A program made the position numbers and the translations under genes. Shown in pieces: positions 53,587-61,540 of a stretch of 64,000 bases of DNA; within the stretch, counting starts at the first letter, position 1, and each line of letters begins with the position of its first letter. This DNA is from Flagellimonas sp947499585 (GTDB lineage: Bacteria > Bacteroidota > Bacteroidia > Flavobacteriales > Flavobacteriaceae). The stretch covers positions 2,480,001 through 2,544,000 of the forward strand of contig NZ_CP138995.1 of the NCBI RefSeq assembly GCF_044596045.1, read 5' to 3'. The notes below the pieces were generated by a model that worked only from the letters and a program-made list of their open reading frames with translations, was not told the DNA's origin and did no database searches.

Positions 53587-54837
53587 TCAATCTAGGATGA
53601 TACCCTGTTTAATTTTTAAGATAATCGACTTATTGATTTCTTTTATGTCCTCCAAAGGGTTTTTATCCAACACCAAAAAGCTCGCCTCATACCCTTCCTT
53701 TAAAAGGGCAATCTTTCTATGAGGCAGGGTAGTGGTGGCCGAATTTTCGCACCACATTTTAAGCAAATCCAGATTACTGAACAGGTTTAGGGACTGCAGT
53801 AACTGGAACTCTCCAACTGAACTATCGTTGTACATATCAGAACCAATGGCAATCGTTACACCTGCCTCCTTTAGGATTTCTAAATTGGAGCGTACATTAT
53901 TCAACAGTTGGTCGTAATTGGGTCTTTTCCTGTTTTTGGTGACCAAGGAAGCCGTGGTGGTCACCACCATGCCTTTTTGTGCAGCCAATTGAGCGTCTTC
54001 CAGAGCAATGTGCTTGCCGTTATGAATTTCGGGCAGGTGGGCAATTTCATCGACCTCTCCCGTTACCGCTACATGAAAATCGTGGGCCGTGGCCACATGT
54101 GCGCTAACCCTTAAATTGTTTTTATGCGCTTTTGCAACGATAGCAGGTACCAAGTCTGGATTAAGGCCTTTTTTGCCAAAATAGGCCGTATCGTTTTTCC
54201 GTTTTTGGTATTCTTCGGAATAGAGCAGGTTGATCTTGATGAAATCGGGCTTAAAAGATAGCACTTGGTCCCATTTACGATTTAGGTCGTCCGCATTGTC
54301 TATAATAAAATAACCATGAGATTCTATCTCTTCTATAGTGTTGAAAAGTCCATCAAAATGGCCATACCCAAGGAATCTTTTTCTTAGTGCAACAGGATGC
54401 CCGCCGCTTCCCGTTAAGGGCGCATGCGCCAAGCTTACGTCTATGCCGCTTGGTTTATTGTAATGGTGCATTAATGGATCTATCCGCTTTTTTATAGAAG
54501 AAAGGTGCTTTACATAAAACACGCCATTATCCAGGTAGGCTTTAATTCGTTTTTCCAGTTCGTAATCGCTTTCCAAGTTATGGTTATGGGCTTCGGCAAA
54601 AGGAGGGATAACATACTTGCCAGTGAGGTCAATAACCGTGTCATTTTGGGTATTTTCCTTAGAAAAACTTAAAATACCGTCTTTTACCCAAACAGTTCTT
54701 TTCACAAATGTATTTCCATTAAACCAAAGGCCATTAGTGAGTTCTATACGAAGGCCATTTGGGTTTAGCTTAGCAGTATTTTGTTGGCTGATACTAAGCT
54801 GGGTCACCAAAAAAAGCCCTAAAAGGAGATGTTTCAT
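53587..54837 (-). CDS. secreted amidohydrolase
   Basis: A 416-residue metal-dependent hydrolase with a signal peptide (about residues 1-17). The first metal motif is PPFAEAHNHNLE (HxH as HNH), with further ligands in LRVSAHVATAHDF and DEIAHLPEIHNGKH, and the catalytic aspartate in IAIGSDMYNDSS. The C-terminus is LKEGYEASFLVLDKNPLEDI. It differs clearly from the amidohydrolase at 20355. The substrate is unknown. A CAAGATACAATCTTG palindrome lies about 107 bases 5' of its ATG. Confidence 0.85.
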   Translation of the reverse strand: MKHLLLGLFLVTQLSISQQNTAKLNPNGLRIELTNGLWFNGNTFVKRTVWVKDGILSFSKENTQNDTVIDLTGKYVIPPFAEAHNHNLESDYELEKRIKAYLDNGVFYVKHLSSIKKRIDPLMHHYNKPSGIDVSLAHAPLTGSGGHPVALRKRFLGYGHFDGLFNTIEEIESHGYFIIDNADDLNRKWDQVLSFKPDFIKINLLYSEEYQKRKNDTAYFGKKGLNPDLVPAIVAKAHKNNLRVSAHVATAHDFHVAVTGEVDEIAHLPEIHNGKHIALEDAQLAAQKGMVVTTTASLVTKNRKRPNYDQLLNNVRSNLEILKEAGVTIAIGSDMYNDSSVGEFQLLQSLNLFSNLDLLKMWCENSATTTLPHRKIALLKEGYEASFLVLDKNPLEDIKEINKSIILKIKQGIILD

Positions 54838-54943
54838 GGTTGTGTTGTTTATATAAAGACGAGAACTTTATTGAAATGTGACACGTTGTATATCAGTCTC
54901 GGCGATGGTTCCTAATAAAGGCATTTGTATTCCAAATATATTA

Positions 54944-54958
54944 CAAGATACAATCTTG
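54944..54958. promoter_or_regulatory. palindrome CAAGATACAATCTTG, copy 1
   Basis: CAAGAT and ATCTTG arms with a 3-base centre, 107 bases 5' of the amidohydrolase start on the minus strand. It is followed by GAGGCAG. Three close relatives lie in the next 2 kb. Confidence 0.7.
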
Positions 54959-54980
54959 AGGCAGAGAAGGGCACTTCATC

Positions 54981-55277
54981 TTAGCTTGTGAAATCATCTA
55001 TTTCCCTAAAGATTTCTACAGAGACCCGTTCTCCCAAATCATGCATGAATCCCATTTGGCTATGGTTGCCCTCATGCCAAAATTTCTTCCAGTCATCAAG
55101 AGAATCCCATCTTGCCATGGTTTTAATTGCTGTAGGGTCGTTATCGCTCTGTACCATAAAACTACCCCTTGCTCCCTTAACCTCTTTATGGATTTTATTG
55201 GTTGTTTTTTTCCACGTCTCAATAAAAAGCTCCAATTTTTCTGGTGCTACATTCCAGTTGTATAGTATTCGTATCAT
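54981..55277 (-). CDS. ABM-like dimeric alpha-beta barrel monooxygenase-family protein
   Basis: A 98-residue single-domain protein: MIRILYNWNVAPEKLELFIETWKKTTNKI, then GSFMVQSDNDPTAIKTMARWDSLDDWKKFW. This strand-helix-strand pattern with the tryptophan-rich end is that of the antibiotic biosynthesis monooxygenase (ABM) or EthD-like families, which use no cofactor or bind small aromatic or quinone molecules. The substrate is unknown. It starts with ATG; a palindrome lies 21 bases upstream. Confidence 0.78.
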   Translation of the reverse strand: MIRILYNWNVAPEKLELFIETWKKTTNKIHKEVKGARGSFMVQSDNDPTAIKTMARWDSLDDWKKFWHEGNHSQMGFMHDLGERVSVEIFREIDDFTS

Positions 55278-55297
55278 GTATTATTATTTAGACATTG

Positions 55298-55312
55298 CAA
55301 GATACAATCTTA
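55298..55312. promoter_or_regulatory. palindrome CAAGATACAATCTTA, copy 2
   Basis: Same palindrome with the last base changed, 21 bases 5' of the ABM-like gene start. Followed by CTGTAG, related to the GCGGTAG tail of copies 3 and 4. Confidence 0.7.
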
Positions 55313-55328
55313 CTGTAGTTCGTGTTTT

Positions 55329-55715
55329 CTAAACCATAGTGTTTACCAAACCAAAAATATTGGCGGCGCCCAAAACAAGTTCAAACCATATGCCTTGAGT
55401 GATTTGTTTGTTTGGTTTACCATCAACTGCTATACTTGCAAGTCTGCCTATAGCAAAGCCAAGAAAAATCAGTGCTGCAATTACAAAGGAAGTAAAAGTA
55501 AAACTTGAGAAAAGGGTCCCCAGCAATGTTAGGATTCCCCCACAGAGCATTACAGCGCTTACCCCTCTCATTTCGTTTAATAGATTGACATTGTTCTCCA
55601 AGGTAATTCCTGAATTCTTTACATAGGCTTTTATGGGGTTGCTTAAGCGCATGGCACCCACAAACACCAACATAAGACCTGATAATGAAAGGATAACAAT
55701 TTTGAAGATTTCCAT
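55329..55715 (-). CDS. DUF4345-like small membrane protein
   Basis: A 128-residue membrane protein with four hydrophobic helices. It starts MEIFKIVILSLSGLMLVFVGAMRLSNP, followed by NLLNEMRGVSAVMLCGGI and FLGFAIGRLASIAVDGKPN and a final helix. This layout is DUF4345, a DoxX-related family of unknown role. It lies 51 bases upstream of the ABM-like gene on the same strand, with a palindrome between them. Confidence 0.82.
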   Translation of the reverse strand: MEIFKIVILSLSGLMLVFVGAMRLSNPIKAYVKNSGITLENNVNLLNEMRGVSAVMLCGGILTLLGTLFSSFTFTSFVIAALIFLGFAIGRLASIAVDGKPNKQITQGIWFELVLGAANIFGLVNTMV

Positions 55716-55816
55716 TTTAAAGTGTTTTTTGGTTTATAGTAATGCAAAGCTAAGATAGTGATATGACAGCAGTGTGTCAGGGGTGCGACTATTATAGCTG
55801 TAAAGTAAGTGGCGCA

Positions 55817-55831
55817 CAAGATACCATCTTG
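55817..55831. promoter_or_regulatory. palindrome CAAGATACCATCTTG, copy 3
   Basis: One central base differs from copy 1; arms are intact. It is followed by CGGTAGCAGGG, nearly identical to the tail of copy 4. It lies 102 bases 5' of the DUF4345 gene start. Confidence 0.7.
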
Positions 55832-55924
55832 CGGTAGCAGGGTGTTATTCTGCGGAGAAATCAGCCATGCATTAATATTTTTATTTTGGTGTGGCACAGA
55901 TCGCAATAAATTATAGCCATTGTT

Positions 55925-56698
55925 CTACACCGTTTTTATTGCGCTTTTGATGTCGTGATATAGATTTTCCGAATTCTCGACCATGTGCCAGTGTCCAATC
56001 CCCCTATATAGTCTATTCGGAATATTTTGCTCTTTTAGGAAATCCTGTGTTTCTTTTGGTGTGTCTAAATCTCCCCAAATGTATATTTTGTTGCAGTTCA
56101 AATTGTTGAATTCAAATCCGCATTTGTTGTTTTTTATATATTCTTGACTTGTGACCCCCCAATTACGCATTCCTTGTGGCATTGCAAATCTTAAGCTGCT
56201 ATAATACCTTCTATACCTCTCTTCTTTGATTGCATATTCAAAAATTTCTCCTTCGAATGATTTTATGAAATCTTTGGCAGTTTTGAAGCTCAAAGGTTTG
56301 CTTGAAAAATAACTGTCGGCCTCCGTTAAATTACCTTCTATATTGAAAAAATAATTTATTTTTTCAGATTGCTGTTGACAAACCCAAGTTCCGATTAATG
56401 CTCCAATTGAATGAGCAACAATATTCACTTTTCCGCTGTTTTCGGTTTCTTTCTTAATTATTTTGGAGAGTAGGTCGGCATGTTCTTTAATCGATGTGTA
56501 CTCACTATTCATAGGACTGACACCAAATCCTGGCAAGTCCACCACATAAAGATTAAATTCAGTCGAAAGGCTTGAATCAAAAACTTCTTTGTATGCCAAT
56601 CCAGAATCGGCAAATCCGTGCAAAAACCAAATGGACTGCCTATTTTTCTCTATTTGGTTGTGCCTAATGAACAAGCCATCGAGGATTTTGATTTTCAT
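55925..56698 (-). CDS. alpha/beta hydrolase
   Basis: A 257-residue cytoplasmic alpha/beta hydrolase. The oxyanion loop is WFLHGFADSGLAY, the nucleophile elbow AHSIGA with serine, the acid in IYIWGDLDTPKE and the histidine in GIGHWHMVEN. The cap is small and helical. The substrate is unknown. It starts with ATG. A roughly 100-bp segment (56747-56848) starting 49 bases 5' of the gene recurs 5' of the Crp/Fnr gene at 59624-59728. Confidence 0.85.
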   Translation of the reverse strand: MKIKILDGLFIRHNQIEKNRQSIWFLHGFADSGLAYKEVFDSSLSTEFNLYVVDLPGFGVSPMNSEYTSIKEHADLLSKIIKKETENSGKVNIVAHSIGALIGTWVCQQQSEKINYFFNIEGNLTEADSYFSSKPLSFKTAKDFIKSFEGEIFEYAIKEERYRRYYSSLRFAMPQGMRNWGVTSQEYIKNNKCGFEFNNLNCNKIYIWGDLDTPKETQDFLKEQNIPNRLYRGIGHWHMVENSENLYHDIKSAIKTV

Positions 56699-56746
56699 TC
56701 GTAATGTTTTTTCAAATGGTGTAGAACGTATTAGGATATGGTCTCG

Positions 56747-56848
56747 TTTTAATGGCGTTTATTTCTTGTTTGATGCGGTTTTGAAAAGTTAAACAAATGC
56801 TGACTCAAATTAATTTACTTGTGCCAGAAGAGTTGATTAAGATAATAA
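56747..56848 (+). repeat. about 100-bp direct repeat 5' of the alpha/beta hydrolase gene, copy A
   Basis: Aligns with 59624-59728 at roughly 80% by eye, including a 22-base identical block (56755-56776 and 59632-59653) and small gaps near the right end. Both copies start 45-49 bases 5' of a minus-strand start codon. The surrounding 382-bp gap (56699-57080) also holds palindrome copy 4 and nothing else that I recognise. Confidence 0.85.
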
Positions 56849-56968
56849 CCACAAACCCTAAAGCACCAAATGGTCAATAGAGTTCTCTTTTTTTAATTCC
56901 AAATATGTTTTGAAGTTTCGACTGTTTAATAGCTTCTCGGGTTGAAGTTACTTAAAATAGGGCATATA

Positions 56969-56983
56969 AAAGATACAATCTTG
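56969..56983. promoter_or_regulatory. palindrome AAAGATACAATCTTG, copy 4
   Basis: First base differs from copy 1. Followed by CGGTAGCGGG, as in copy 3. It lies about 271 bases 5' of the alpha/beta hydrolase start and about 100 bases 3' of the quinone-oxidoreductase-like gene. Confidence 0.65.
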
Positions 56984-57080
56984 CGGTAGCGGGAGACAGG
57001 AAGTTTCATAATTGGTTTTATCAGTACTGTTCTAGAAATTACTATTAAACCGGCTATTGTTTTTTATACGTGGTTGTGTG

Positions 57081-58064
57081 TTAATTATATTCATTTACTA
57101 CAATTACAACATTACCTTTTTTATGCCCTCTATCCACATGTTTATGTGCCTCTACAATCTGATGTAATGTAAATATTTTGTCAATAACGGGTTTTAATTG
57201 TTCTTTTTCAATGATTTTTTTCAGGATAATCAATGCTTCAGCCGACTCTGGTGAGTTTTTCCCCACAACTACTTTATTACTGCTTGTTAATGAAGTCCAA
57301 ATCATTTGAAGACTAGGTATCGGCCTGGCAATATTCAAGTAGATTCCCTTTTTGCTTAGTACTTTTTTACAAGCCGAAAAAGGAAGTTTATCTATGGTTA
57401 CAAATATGATATCATACGTTTCAAAATTTTCTATGAAATTATGCTTTGTGTAATCAATCACTTTATCAGCTCCTAAAGATTTCACCAGATCAAGATTCGC
57501 AGTGCTGCATACACCGGTTACTTCTGCACCAAAGTATTTGGCAAGCTGTAAGGCATATGTCCCCACACTGCCTGATGCTCCATAAATGAGCACTTTTTGT
57601 TCCGGCTTTATATTTCCTATTTTTTTGAGATAATGAAGCGCTGTTCGGGCACCTATAGGTATGGCAGCGGCTTCTTCAAAGGTTATGTTGGTTGGTTTTA
57701 TAGCAATAGGACCATCTTCAGGCAAGCAAATGTATTCCGCATAAGCTCCAAATGTTTGCAGGGTAGCAGCAAAAACTTGATCTCCTTTTTTAAAGGTAGT
57801 CACATCCTTACCAACGGTTTCAATTTCACCCGAAAGTTCCATCCCTAGAATAAACTTTCTAGGTTTTCTAAGTCCAAGCATCAAACGAGCAGGAATCCAG
57901 AAGGATACAGGCACATTAAAACTTCGCACCCTATAATCCGCTGCACTTACAGTGGTTGCATGAATTTTTATCTGGACTTCATTGTCTTTAGGAACCGGTT
58001 TTTCTATTTCTTTTAATTGAAGAACCTCTGGAGGCCCATATTTTGTGCAAACAACTGCTTTCAT
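57081..58064 (-). CDS. zinc-free MDR oxidoreductase (quinone-oxidoreductase-like)
   Basis: A 327-residue medium-chain dehydrogenase/reductase. The GroES-like domain has TKYGPPEVLQLKEIEKPVP and KIHATTVSAADYRVR; the NADPH-binding Rossmann site is LIYGASGSVGTYALQLAKYFG; the C-terminus contains HVDRGHKKGNVVIVV. The zinc-ligand cysteine and histidines of alcohol dehydrogenases are absent, so it is of the quinone or enone reductase type. It probably detoxifies electrophiles. It starts with ATG and lies 32 bases after the START-domain gene. Confidence 0.9.
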   Translation of the reverse strand: MKAVVCTKYGPPEVLQLKEIEKPVPKDNEVQIKIHATTVSAADYRVRSFNVPVSFWIPARLMLGLRKPRKFILGMELSGEIETVGKDVTTFKKGDQVFAATLQTFGAYAEYICLPEDGPIAIKPTNITFEEAAAIPIGARTALHYLKKIGNIKPEQKVLIYGASGSVGTYALQLAKYFGAEVTGVCSTANLDLVKSLGADKVIDYTKHNFIENFETYDIIFVTIDKLPFSACKKVLSKKGIYLNIARPIPSLQMIWTSLTSSNKVVVGKNSPESAEALIILKKIIEKEQLKPVIDKIFTLHQIVEAHKHVDRGHKKGNVVIVVNEYN

Positions 58065-58096
58065 ATTTTTCCTTTTAAGCTATAGTCTGTTTAGGT

Positions 58097-58807
58097 TTAT
58101 TTTGAACGCGCTTCTCGAATGGATTCCAATCCGTTTTTTAAAAACTTTATCACCATGGGTTTAACCAGCCATAATGGAATTCCTTTCAGGTCAAATTGAA
58201 CACTATTACTAGCATGACAAGAGTTACTGGAAACAGGAGTGAAACTCCAAGAACCTCTAAAAGTTTCCACTCGATTAAACTTTTTGGAAAGTTGGACTTG
58301 ACTTTCATTCCATGCTTCATGCCAGGTTACTCCTGCAGATCCGTCTTCATCATTGAAAAAGATATACCTGACACTCATTTCAGTATCTTTCAATGGAAAG
58401 GGTTCATTGTGAATGACGTAGGTTAAGAGACTATCTTTAGACTCGCTGACGATGTCATAGGTTGGGTATTTCTTGTTTTTCAAATCAGCAGCTTGATTCT
58501 GAATGTCTTGCCTGAAGATTACAATGCATGTTTTTGGGGATGCCTCTATGTCTCCTTCAATCTTAAATTCTGAGAAATTCGTTCCTTTGATTTTTCGGGA
58601 ATAAATAGTCCATTTCTCACCTTCACCATCAGGACTTTTTTTTATTTCCTCAAATTGATAAGCACTCCATTCTTTAATACTTTTATTTCTTAATCGAATC
58701 GCACGATGTGTTGAGCAACTTGAAAATGTTAAGGAAGCGATCCCCAAAATAATAGTGTAAACACACAATACTGATAGTTTGTATTGGTGAGTAATCCCGT
58801 TTCTCAT
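58097..58807 (-). CDS. START-domain lipoprotein
   Basis: A 236-residue protein with a lipobox LTFSSC (cysteine near residue 31). The mature part has the helix-grip START layout: EWSAYQFEEIKKSPDGEGEKWTIYSRKI, FSEFKIEGDIEASPKTCI, YDIVSESKDSLLTYVIHNEPFPLKDTEMSVRY and the C-terminal long helix LVKPMVIKFLKNGLESIREA. START domains bind lipids in a hydrophobic tunnel; here it would act in the periplasm. The ligand is unknown. It is in the same orientation as the MDR oxidoreductase. Confidence 0.83.
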   Translation of the reverse strand: MRNGITHQYKLSVLCVYTIILGIASLTFSSCSTHRAIRLRNKSIKEWSAYQFEEIKKSPDGEGEKWTIYSRKIKGTNFSEFKIEGDIEASPKTCIVIFRQDIQNQAADLKNKKYPTYDIVSESKDSLLTYVIHNEPFPLKDTEMSVRYIFFNDEDGSAGVTWHEAWNESQVQLSKKFNRVETFRGSWSFTPVSSNSCHASNSVQFDLKGIPLWLVKPMVIKFLKNGLESIREARSK

Positions 58808-58997
58808 ACTTCTTCGTCTTAATTCTGATATTTATTCGGCAAAATTAAGATGCATGAATTTTTTACACATTCACTTAAGTTAATGAGTATTGTTTATTTC
58901 CTATTTTACTCGATTAAATTTTCAAATCAATGAAAAAGATTTATTTGGTTATTTCTACAAGGCTTTCAAAAGTCGCCAACCAAGTACCATTCGGCCA

Positions 58998-59579
58998 CTA
59001 CTTTTTCTGATCTATGATTCTTTTACGAATTCTACTTAATGATTGTGGTTTAATACCAAGGTAACTGGCTATCTGGTGATGGGGAATTCTCTCTAGAAGG
59101 TGAGGCTTTGTTTTGAACAAATTAAGATACCTTTCTTCGGGTGAAGAAGAGACAAATTGACTCCATTCTTCTTTTGATTTGTTTATTTTTTCTATGGCTA
59201 TTTCTTGAAAAATGGAATCAAGTCTAGGAATTGCGGCACGTATTTCTTCTTCATAGCCCTTGTCACTGATGGTCAAAATACAATCTTCTGCACATTCCCA
59301 ATAGTGATTTGAGGGGGAGCCCTTACGTGAAGGAGGAGTAAATGTATCACCTTCCGTAAAGAAGGCCGTTGATATTTCTTCTCCATCTTTTATTAAATAT
59401 TCTCTAACACAACCTTCCACTACCATGAAACACTTTGTCGGAACTTGTCCTTCTCTCAACAACAGTGTCCCTTTTTTAAACTCATCTACAATGGTTTTTT
59501 CAAGAAGGGTTTCAATTTCTTGTTTGTTCAGCATTTCGAAATTGCTGATCATGGACCTAATCTTTTCTTTTAAACTCAT
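58998..59579 (-). CDS. Crp/Fnr-family transcriptional regulator
   Basis: A 193-residue regulator with an N-terminal cyclic-nucleotide-type beta-barrel (about 20-120: GTLLLREGQVPTKCFMVVEGCVREYLI) and a C-terminal winged helix-turn-helix (about 140-193: RIPHHQIASYLGIKPQSLSRIRKRI). There are no cysteines arranged as an FNR cluster, so the signal is unknown. It starts with ATG; a copy of the 100-bp repeat lies 45 bases 5' of it. It may regulate neighbouring accessory genes, but no target is demonstrated. Confidence 0.9.
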   Translation of the reverse strand: MSLKEKIRSMISNFEMLNKQEIETLLEKTIVDEFKKGTLLLREGQVPTKCFMVVEGCVREYLIKDGEEISTAFFTEGDTFTPPSRKGSPSNHYWECAEDCILTISDKGYEEEIRAAIPRLDSIFQEIAIEKINKSKEEWSQFVSSSPEERYLNLFKTKPHLLERIPHHQIASYLGIKPQSLSRIRKRIIDQKK

Positions 59580-59623
59580 TGAATTATGTTTTAATTACGC
59601 GCTACGGCGTCAATAAACGTACA

Positions 59624-59728
59624 TTTTAATAGCGTTTATTTCTTGTTTGATGCAGTTTTAAAAAGTTCAACAAATACTGAACTTAAATTAACTTGCTTTT
59701 GCCCTGAAGAATCGATTAAGCTTAATAA
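59624..59728 (+). repeat. about 100-bp direct repeat 5' of the Crp/Fnr gene, copy B
   Basis: Partner of 56747-56848, with the identical 22-base block at 59632-59653. The gap 59580-59940 is 361 bases; beyond this repeat I see no gene, tRNA or clear promoter in it. Confidence 0.85.
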
Positions 59729-59940
59729 TTACGACATCAATATAAGGTATAACATGGTCGCTTGAATACCATCAGACCCTCTTTTTCTGCCAAAAAATGT
59801 AATGCCTTTATCTTCAGAAGAATTTAACCACAAAAGTTATTTTTGAGAATCATTGCTTAGCAATTCGCCGTTTCTTAAGGCAGAAAAGAAGGATGATAAA
59901 TCGTCTATTTGGCACATATACACAATGCATAGAATTTTTA

Positions 59941-61443
59941 CTAGTTGGAGGTTTGATCTATAAACTCGTCCACATCCTTTTTAAATTTCTCCATAGAGGG
60001 TATATGCGTATACATCATATGGCCGGCCTCGTAATATTTCATAATGATGTTCTTTTTTAACTCAGCATCCAATCCCATATGGTTAATGGAATGCTCTACA
60101 CCGTAAAAGACCGTGGCAAGGTCGTAATATCCGTTTAGGATTAAAATCTTTAAATCGGGGTTTCGTTTCATAGCCGAAGTCATATCTGGCAAGGTGGTCG
60201 TAGCGACTTGCATGTTCCATATAACGTTGCCACTGTGTTTCCAATCCCACTTAAAGTTTTTTCTTGTACCTGCGGTCGTAGTGTAGGTCAAATCTTTTCT
60301 AACGTTTAAATCGTTGTACAAATAATCTTTAAAGGCCGAAATGTAAGGCGAGGAGATGGCATCGCTCTGCGGGTCTGTGAGCGAATATTGAGACAACAAA
60401 TCTTCATTAACTCCGGTAAATCTAGAATCGAGCCTACCCACGGTTAGGCCTTTGTCCCTTAGCACTTCTTGAAAATATTCACCATTAGTGACCCTCAAAT
60501 CTGCTTTTATATAATACTCTTGGCTTAGCCCAGAATAGTCTGCCAACTTTTGGGCAACAGCTGCCTTTTCCGAGCTGCTTAATTGATCCCCTTTGAGTAG
60601 GGCAGGTGCATATTCGTTTTGGGTGAAGGTTCTTACCTCATTTAAGAAAGCCTCCAAACTTTCGCCCTTGTTTTTTACTTTATTATGATACCAGGCCGTT
60701 GCGGCATAGGTAGGATAATGGATTAAATAGGCGGTATCGTCTCCTGGGCCGAACAATAAATGCTGTAGATCAAAAACGGCAGAAACCATGATTACCCCGT
60801 TCATGGCGATACCCTTGTCTTGAAGGTGCTTTACCAAGCCTGCGTTCCTAAACGTACCGTAGCTTTCGCCCAGCAAATATTTGGGCGCGTTCATTTTTTC
60901 AGCTTTTATGATAAACTGTTCTATAAAAAGCCCAATGCTTCTAATATCTTGGTCCACACCCCAAAAATCTTCCCATTTTGCATCGCCAACAGGTTTGCTA
61001 AAGCCAACACCGACTGGATCTATCATGACCAAATCTGCTTTGTCCAAAATAGAAAACTGATTATTGACCACTTTGTAGGGAGCCGGTTTGGTGTATGCAG
61101 GATCATTGACTTCGATTCTTTTAGGTCCTAAAACCCCAAAATGTAACCAAAACGATGCCGACAGCGGACCGCCGTTAAACGCAAAGACAATGGGTCTGTT
61201 TTTACTGGAATTCGTCTTTTTATAATGCGTAAACCCAAACAAGGCTATGGGTTTATCGTTTTCATCCCGTAATTGCACCGTTCCCGTTTCCGTGGCAAGC
61301 GTTATGGTTTTGCCATTAATATTTACAGATTGGGTAGAGGTAAAGATTTCACCATCAGGGATTTCTTTTTTTTCTGATTTTTCTTGAGCAAATGCTACAA
61401 AGGTGAATAGCGAGAACGCTATTGTTAACAATTGGTTTTTCAT
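59941..61443 (-). CDS. secreted S10-family serine carboxypeptidase-like peptidase
   Basis: About 500 residues from ATG at 61443, which gives a clean signal peptide (MKNQLLTIAFSLFTFVAFAQ); an in-frame upstream ATG at 61575 would bury it behind 44 residues. The S10 layout is clear: NGGPLSASFWLHFGVLGPK, the nucleophile serine in LGESYGTFR, the aspartate in LILNGYYDLATVF and the histidine in YEAGHMMY. It should remove C-terminal amino acids from peptides in the periplasm. It is 97 bases downstream of the class C serine hydrolase gene. Confidence 0.92.
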   Translation of the reverse strand: MKNQLLTIAFSLFTFVAFAQEKSEKKEIPDGEIFTSTQSVNINGKTITLATETGTVQLRDENDKPIALFGFTHYKKTNSSKNRPIVFAFNGGPLSASFWLHFGVLGPKRIEVNDPAYTKPAPYKVVNNQFSILDKADLVMIDPVGVGFSKPVGDAKWEDFWGVDQDIRSIGLFIEQFIIKAEKMNAPKYLLGESYGTFRNAGLVKHLQDKGIAMNGVIMVSAVFDLQHLLFGPGDDTAYLIHYPTYAATAWYHNKVKNKGESLEAFLNEVRTFTQNEYAPALLKGDQLSSSEKAAVAQKLADYSGLSQEYYIKADLRVTNGEYFQEVLRDKGLTVGRLDSRFTGVNEDLLSQYSLTDPQSDAISSPYISAFKDYLYNDLNVRKDLTYTTTAGTRKNFKWDWKHSGNVIWNMQVATTTLPDMTSAMKRNPDLKILILNGYYDLATVFYGVEHSINHMGLDAELKKNIIMKYYEAGHMMYTHIPSMEKFKKDVDEFIDQTSN

Positions 61444-61540
61444 TTGGTGTACGTTGTTAATTAGAATGTTTTTGAGTTCTTGTGGGACATGGTTGAAAAT
61501 ATGATTAAATATCGATTTATTACTTATTTTAAAGCTAAAC

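Noticed and set aside
54944..54958. CAAGATACAATCTTG considered as a Crp/Fnr box for the regulator at 58998
   Set aside because: It does not match the classical TGTGA-N6-TCACA or TTGAT-N4-ATCAA forms, so assigning it to that regulator would be a guess.
56699..57080. Gap searched for tRNA or small RNA genes
   Set aside because: No cloverleaf with the T-loop GGTTCRANYCC pattern or acceptor pairing could be built; the gap is explained by the 100-bp repeat and palindrome copy 4.
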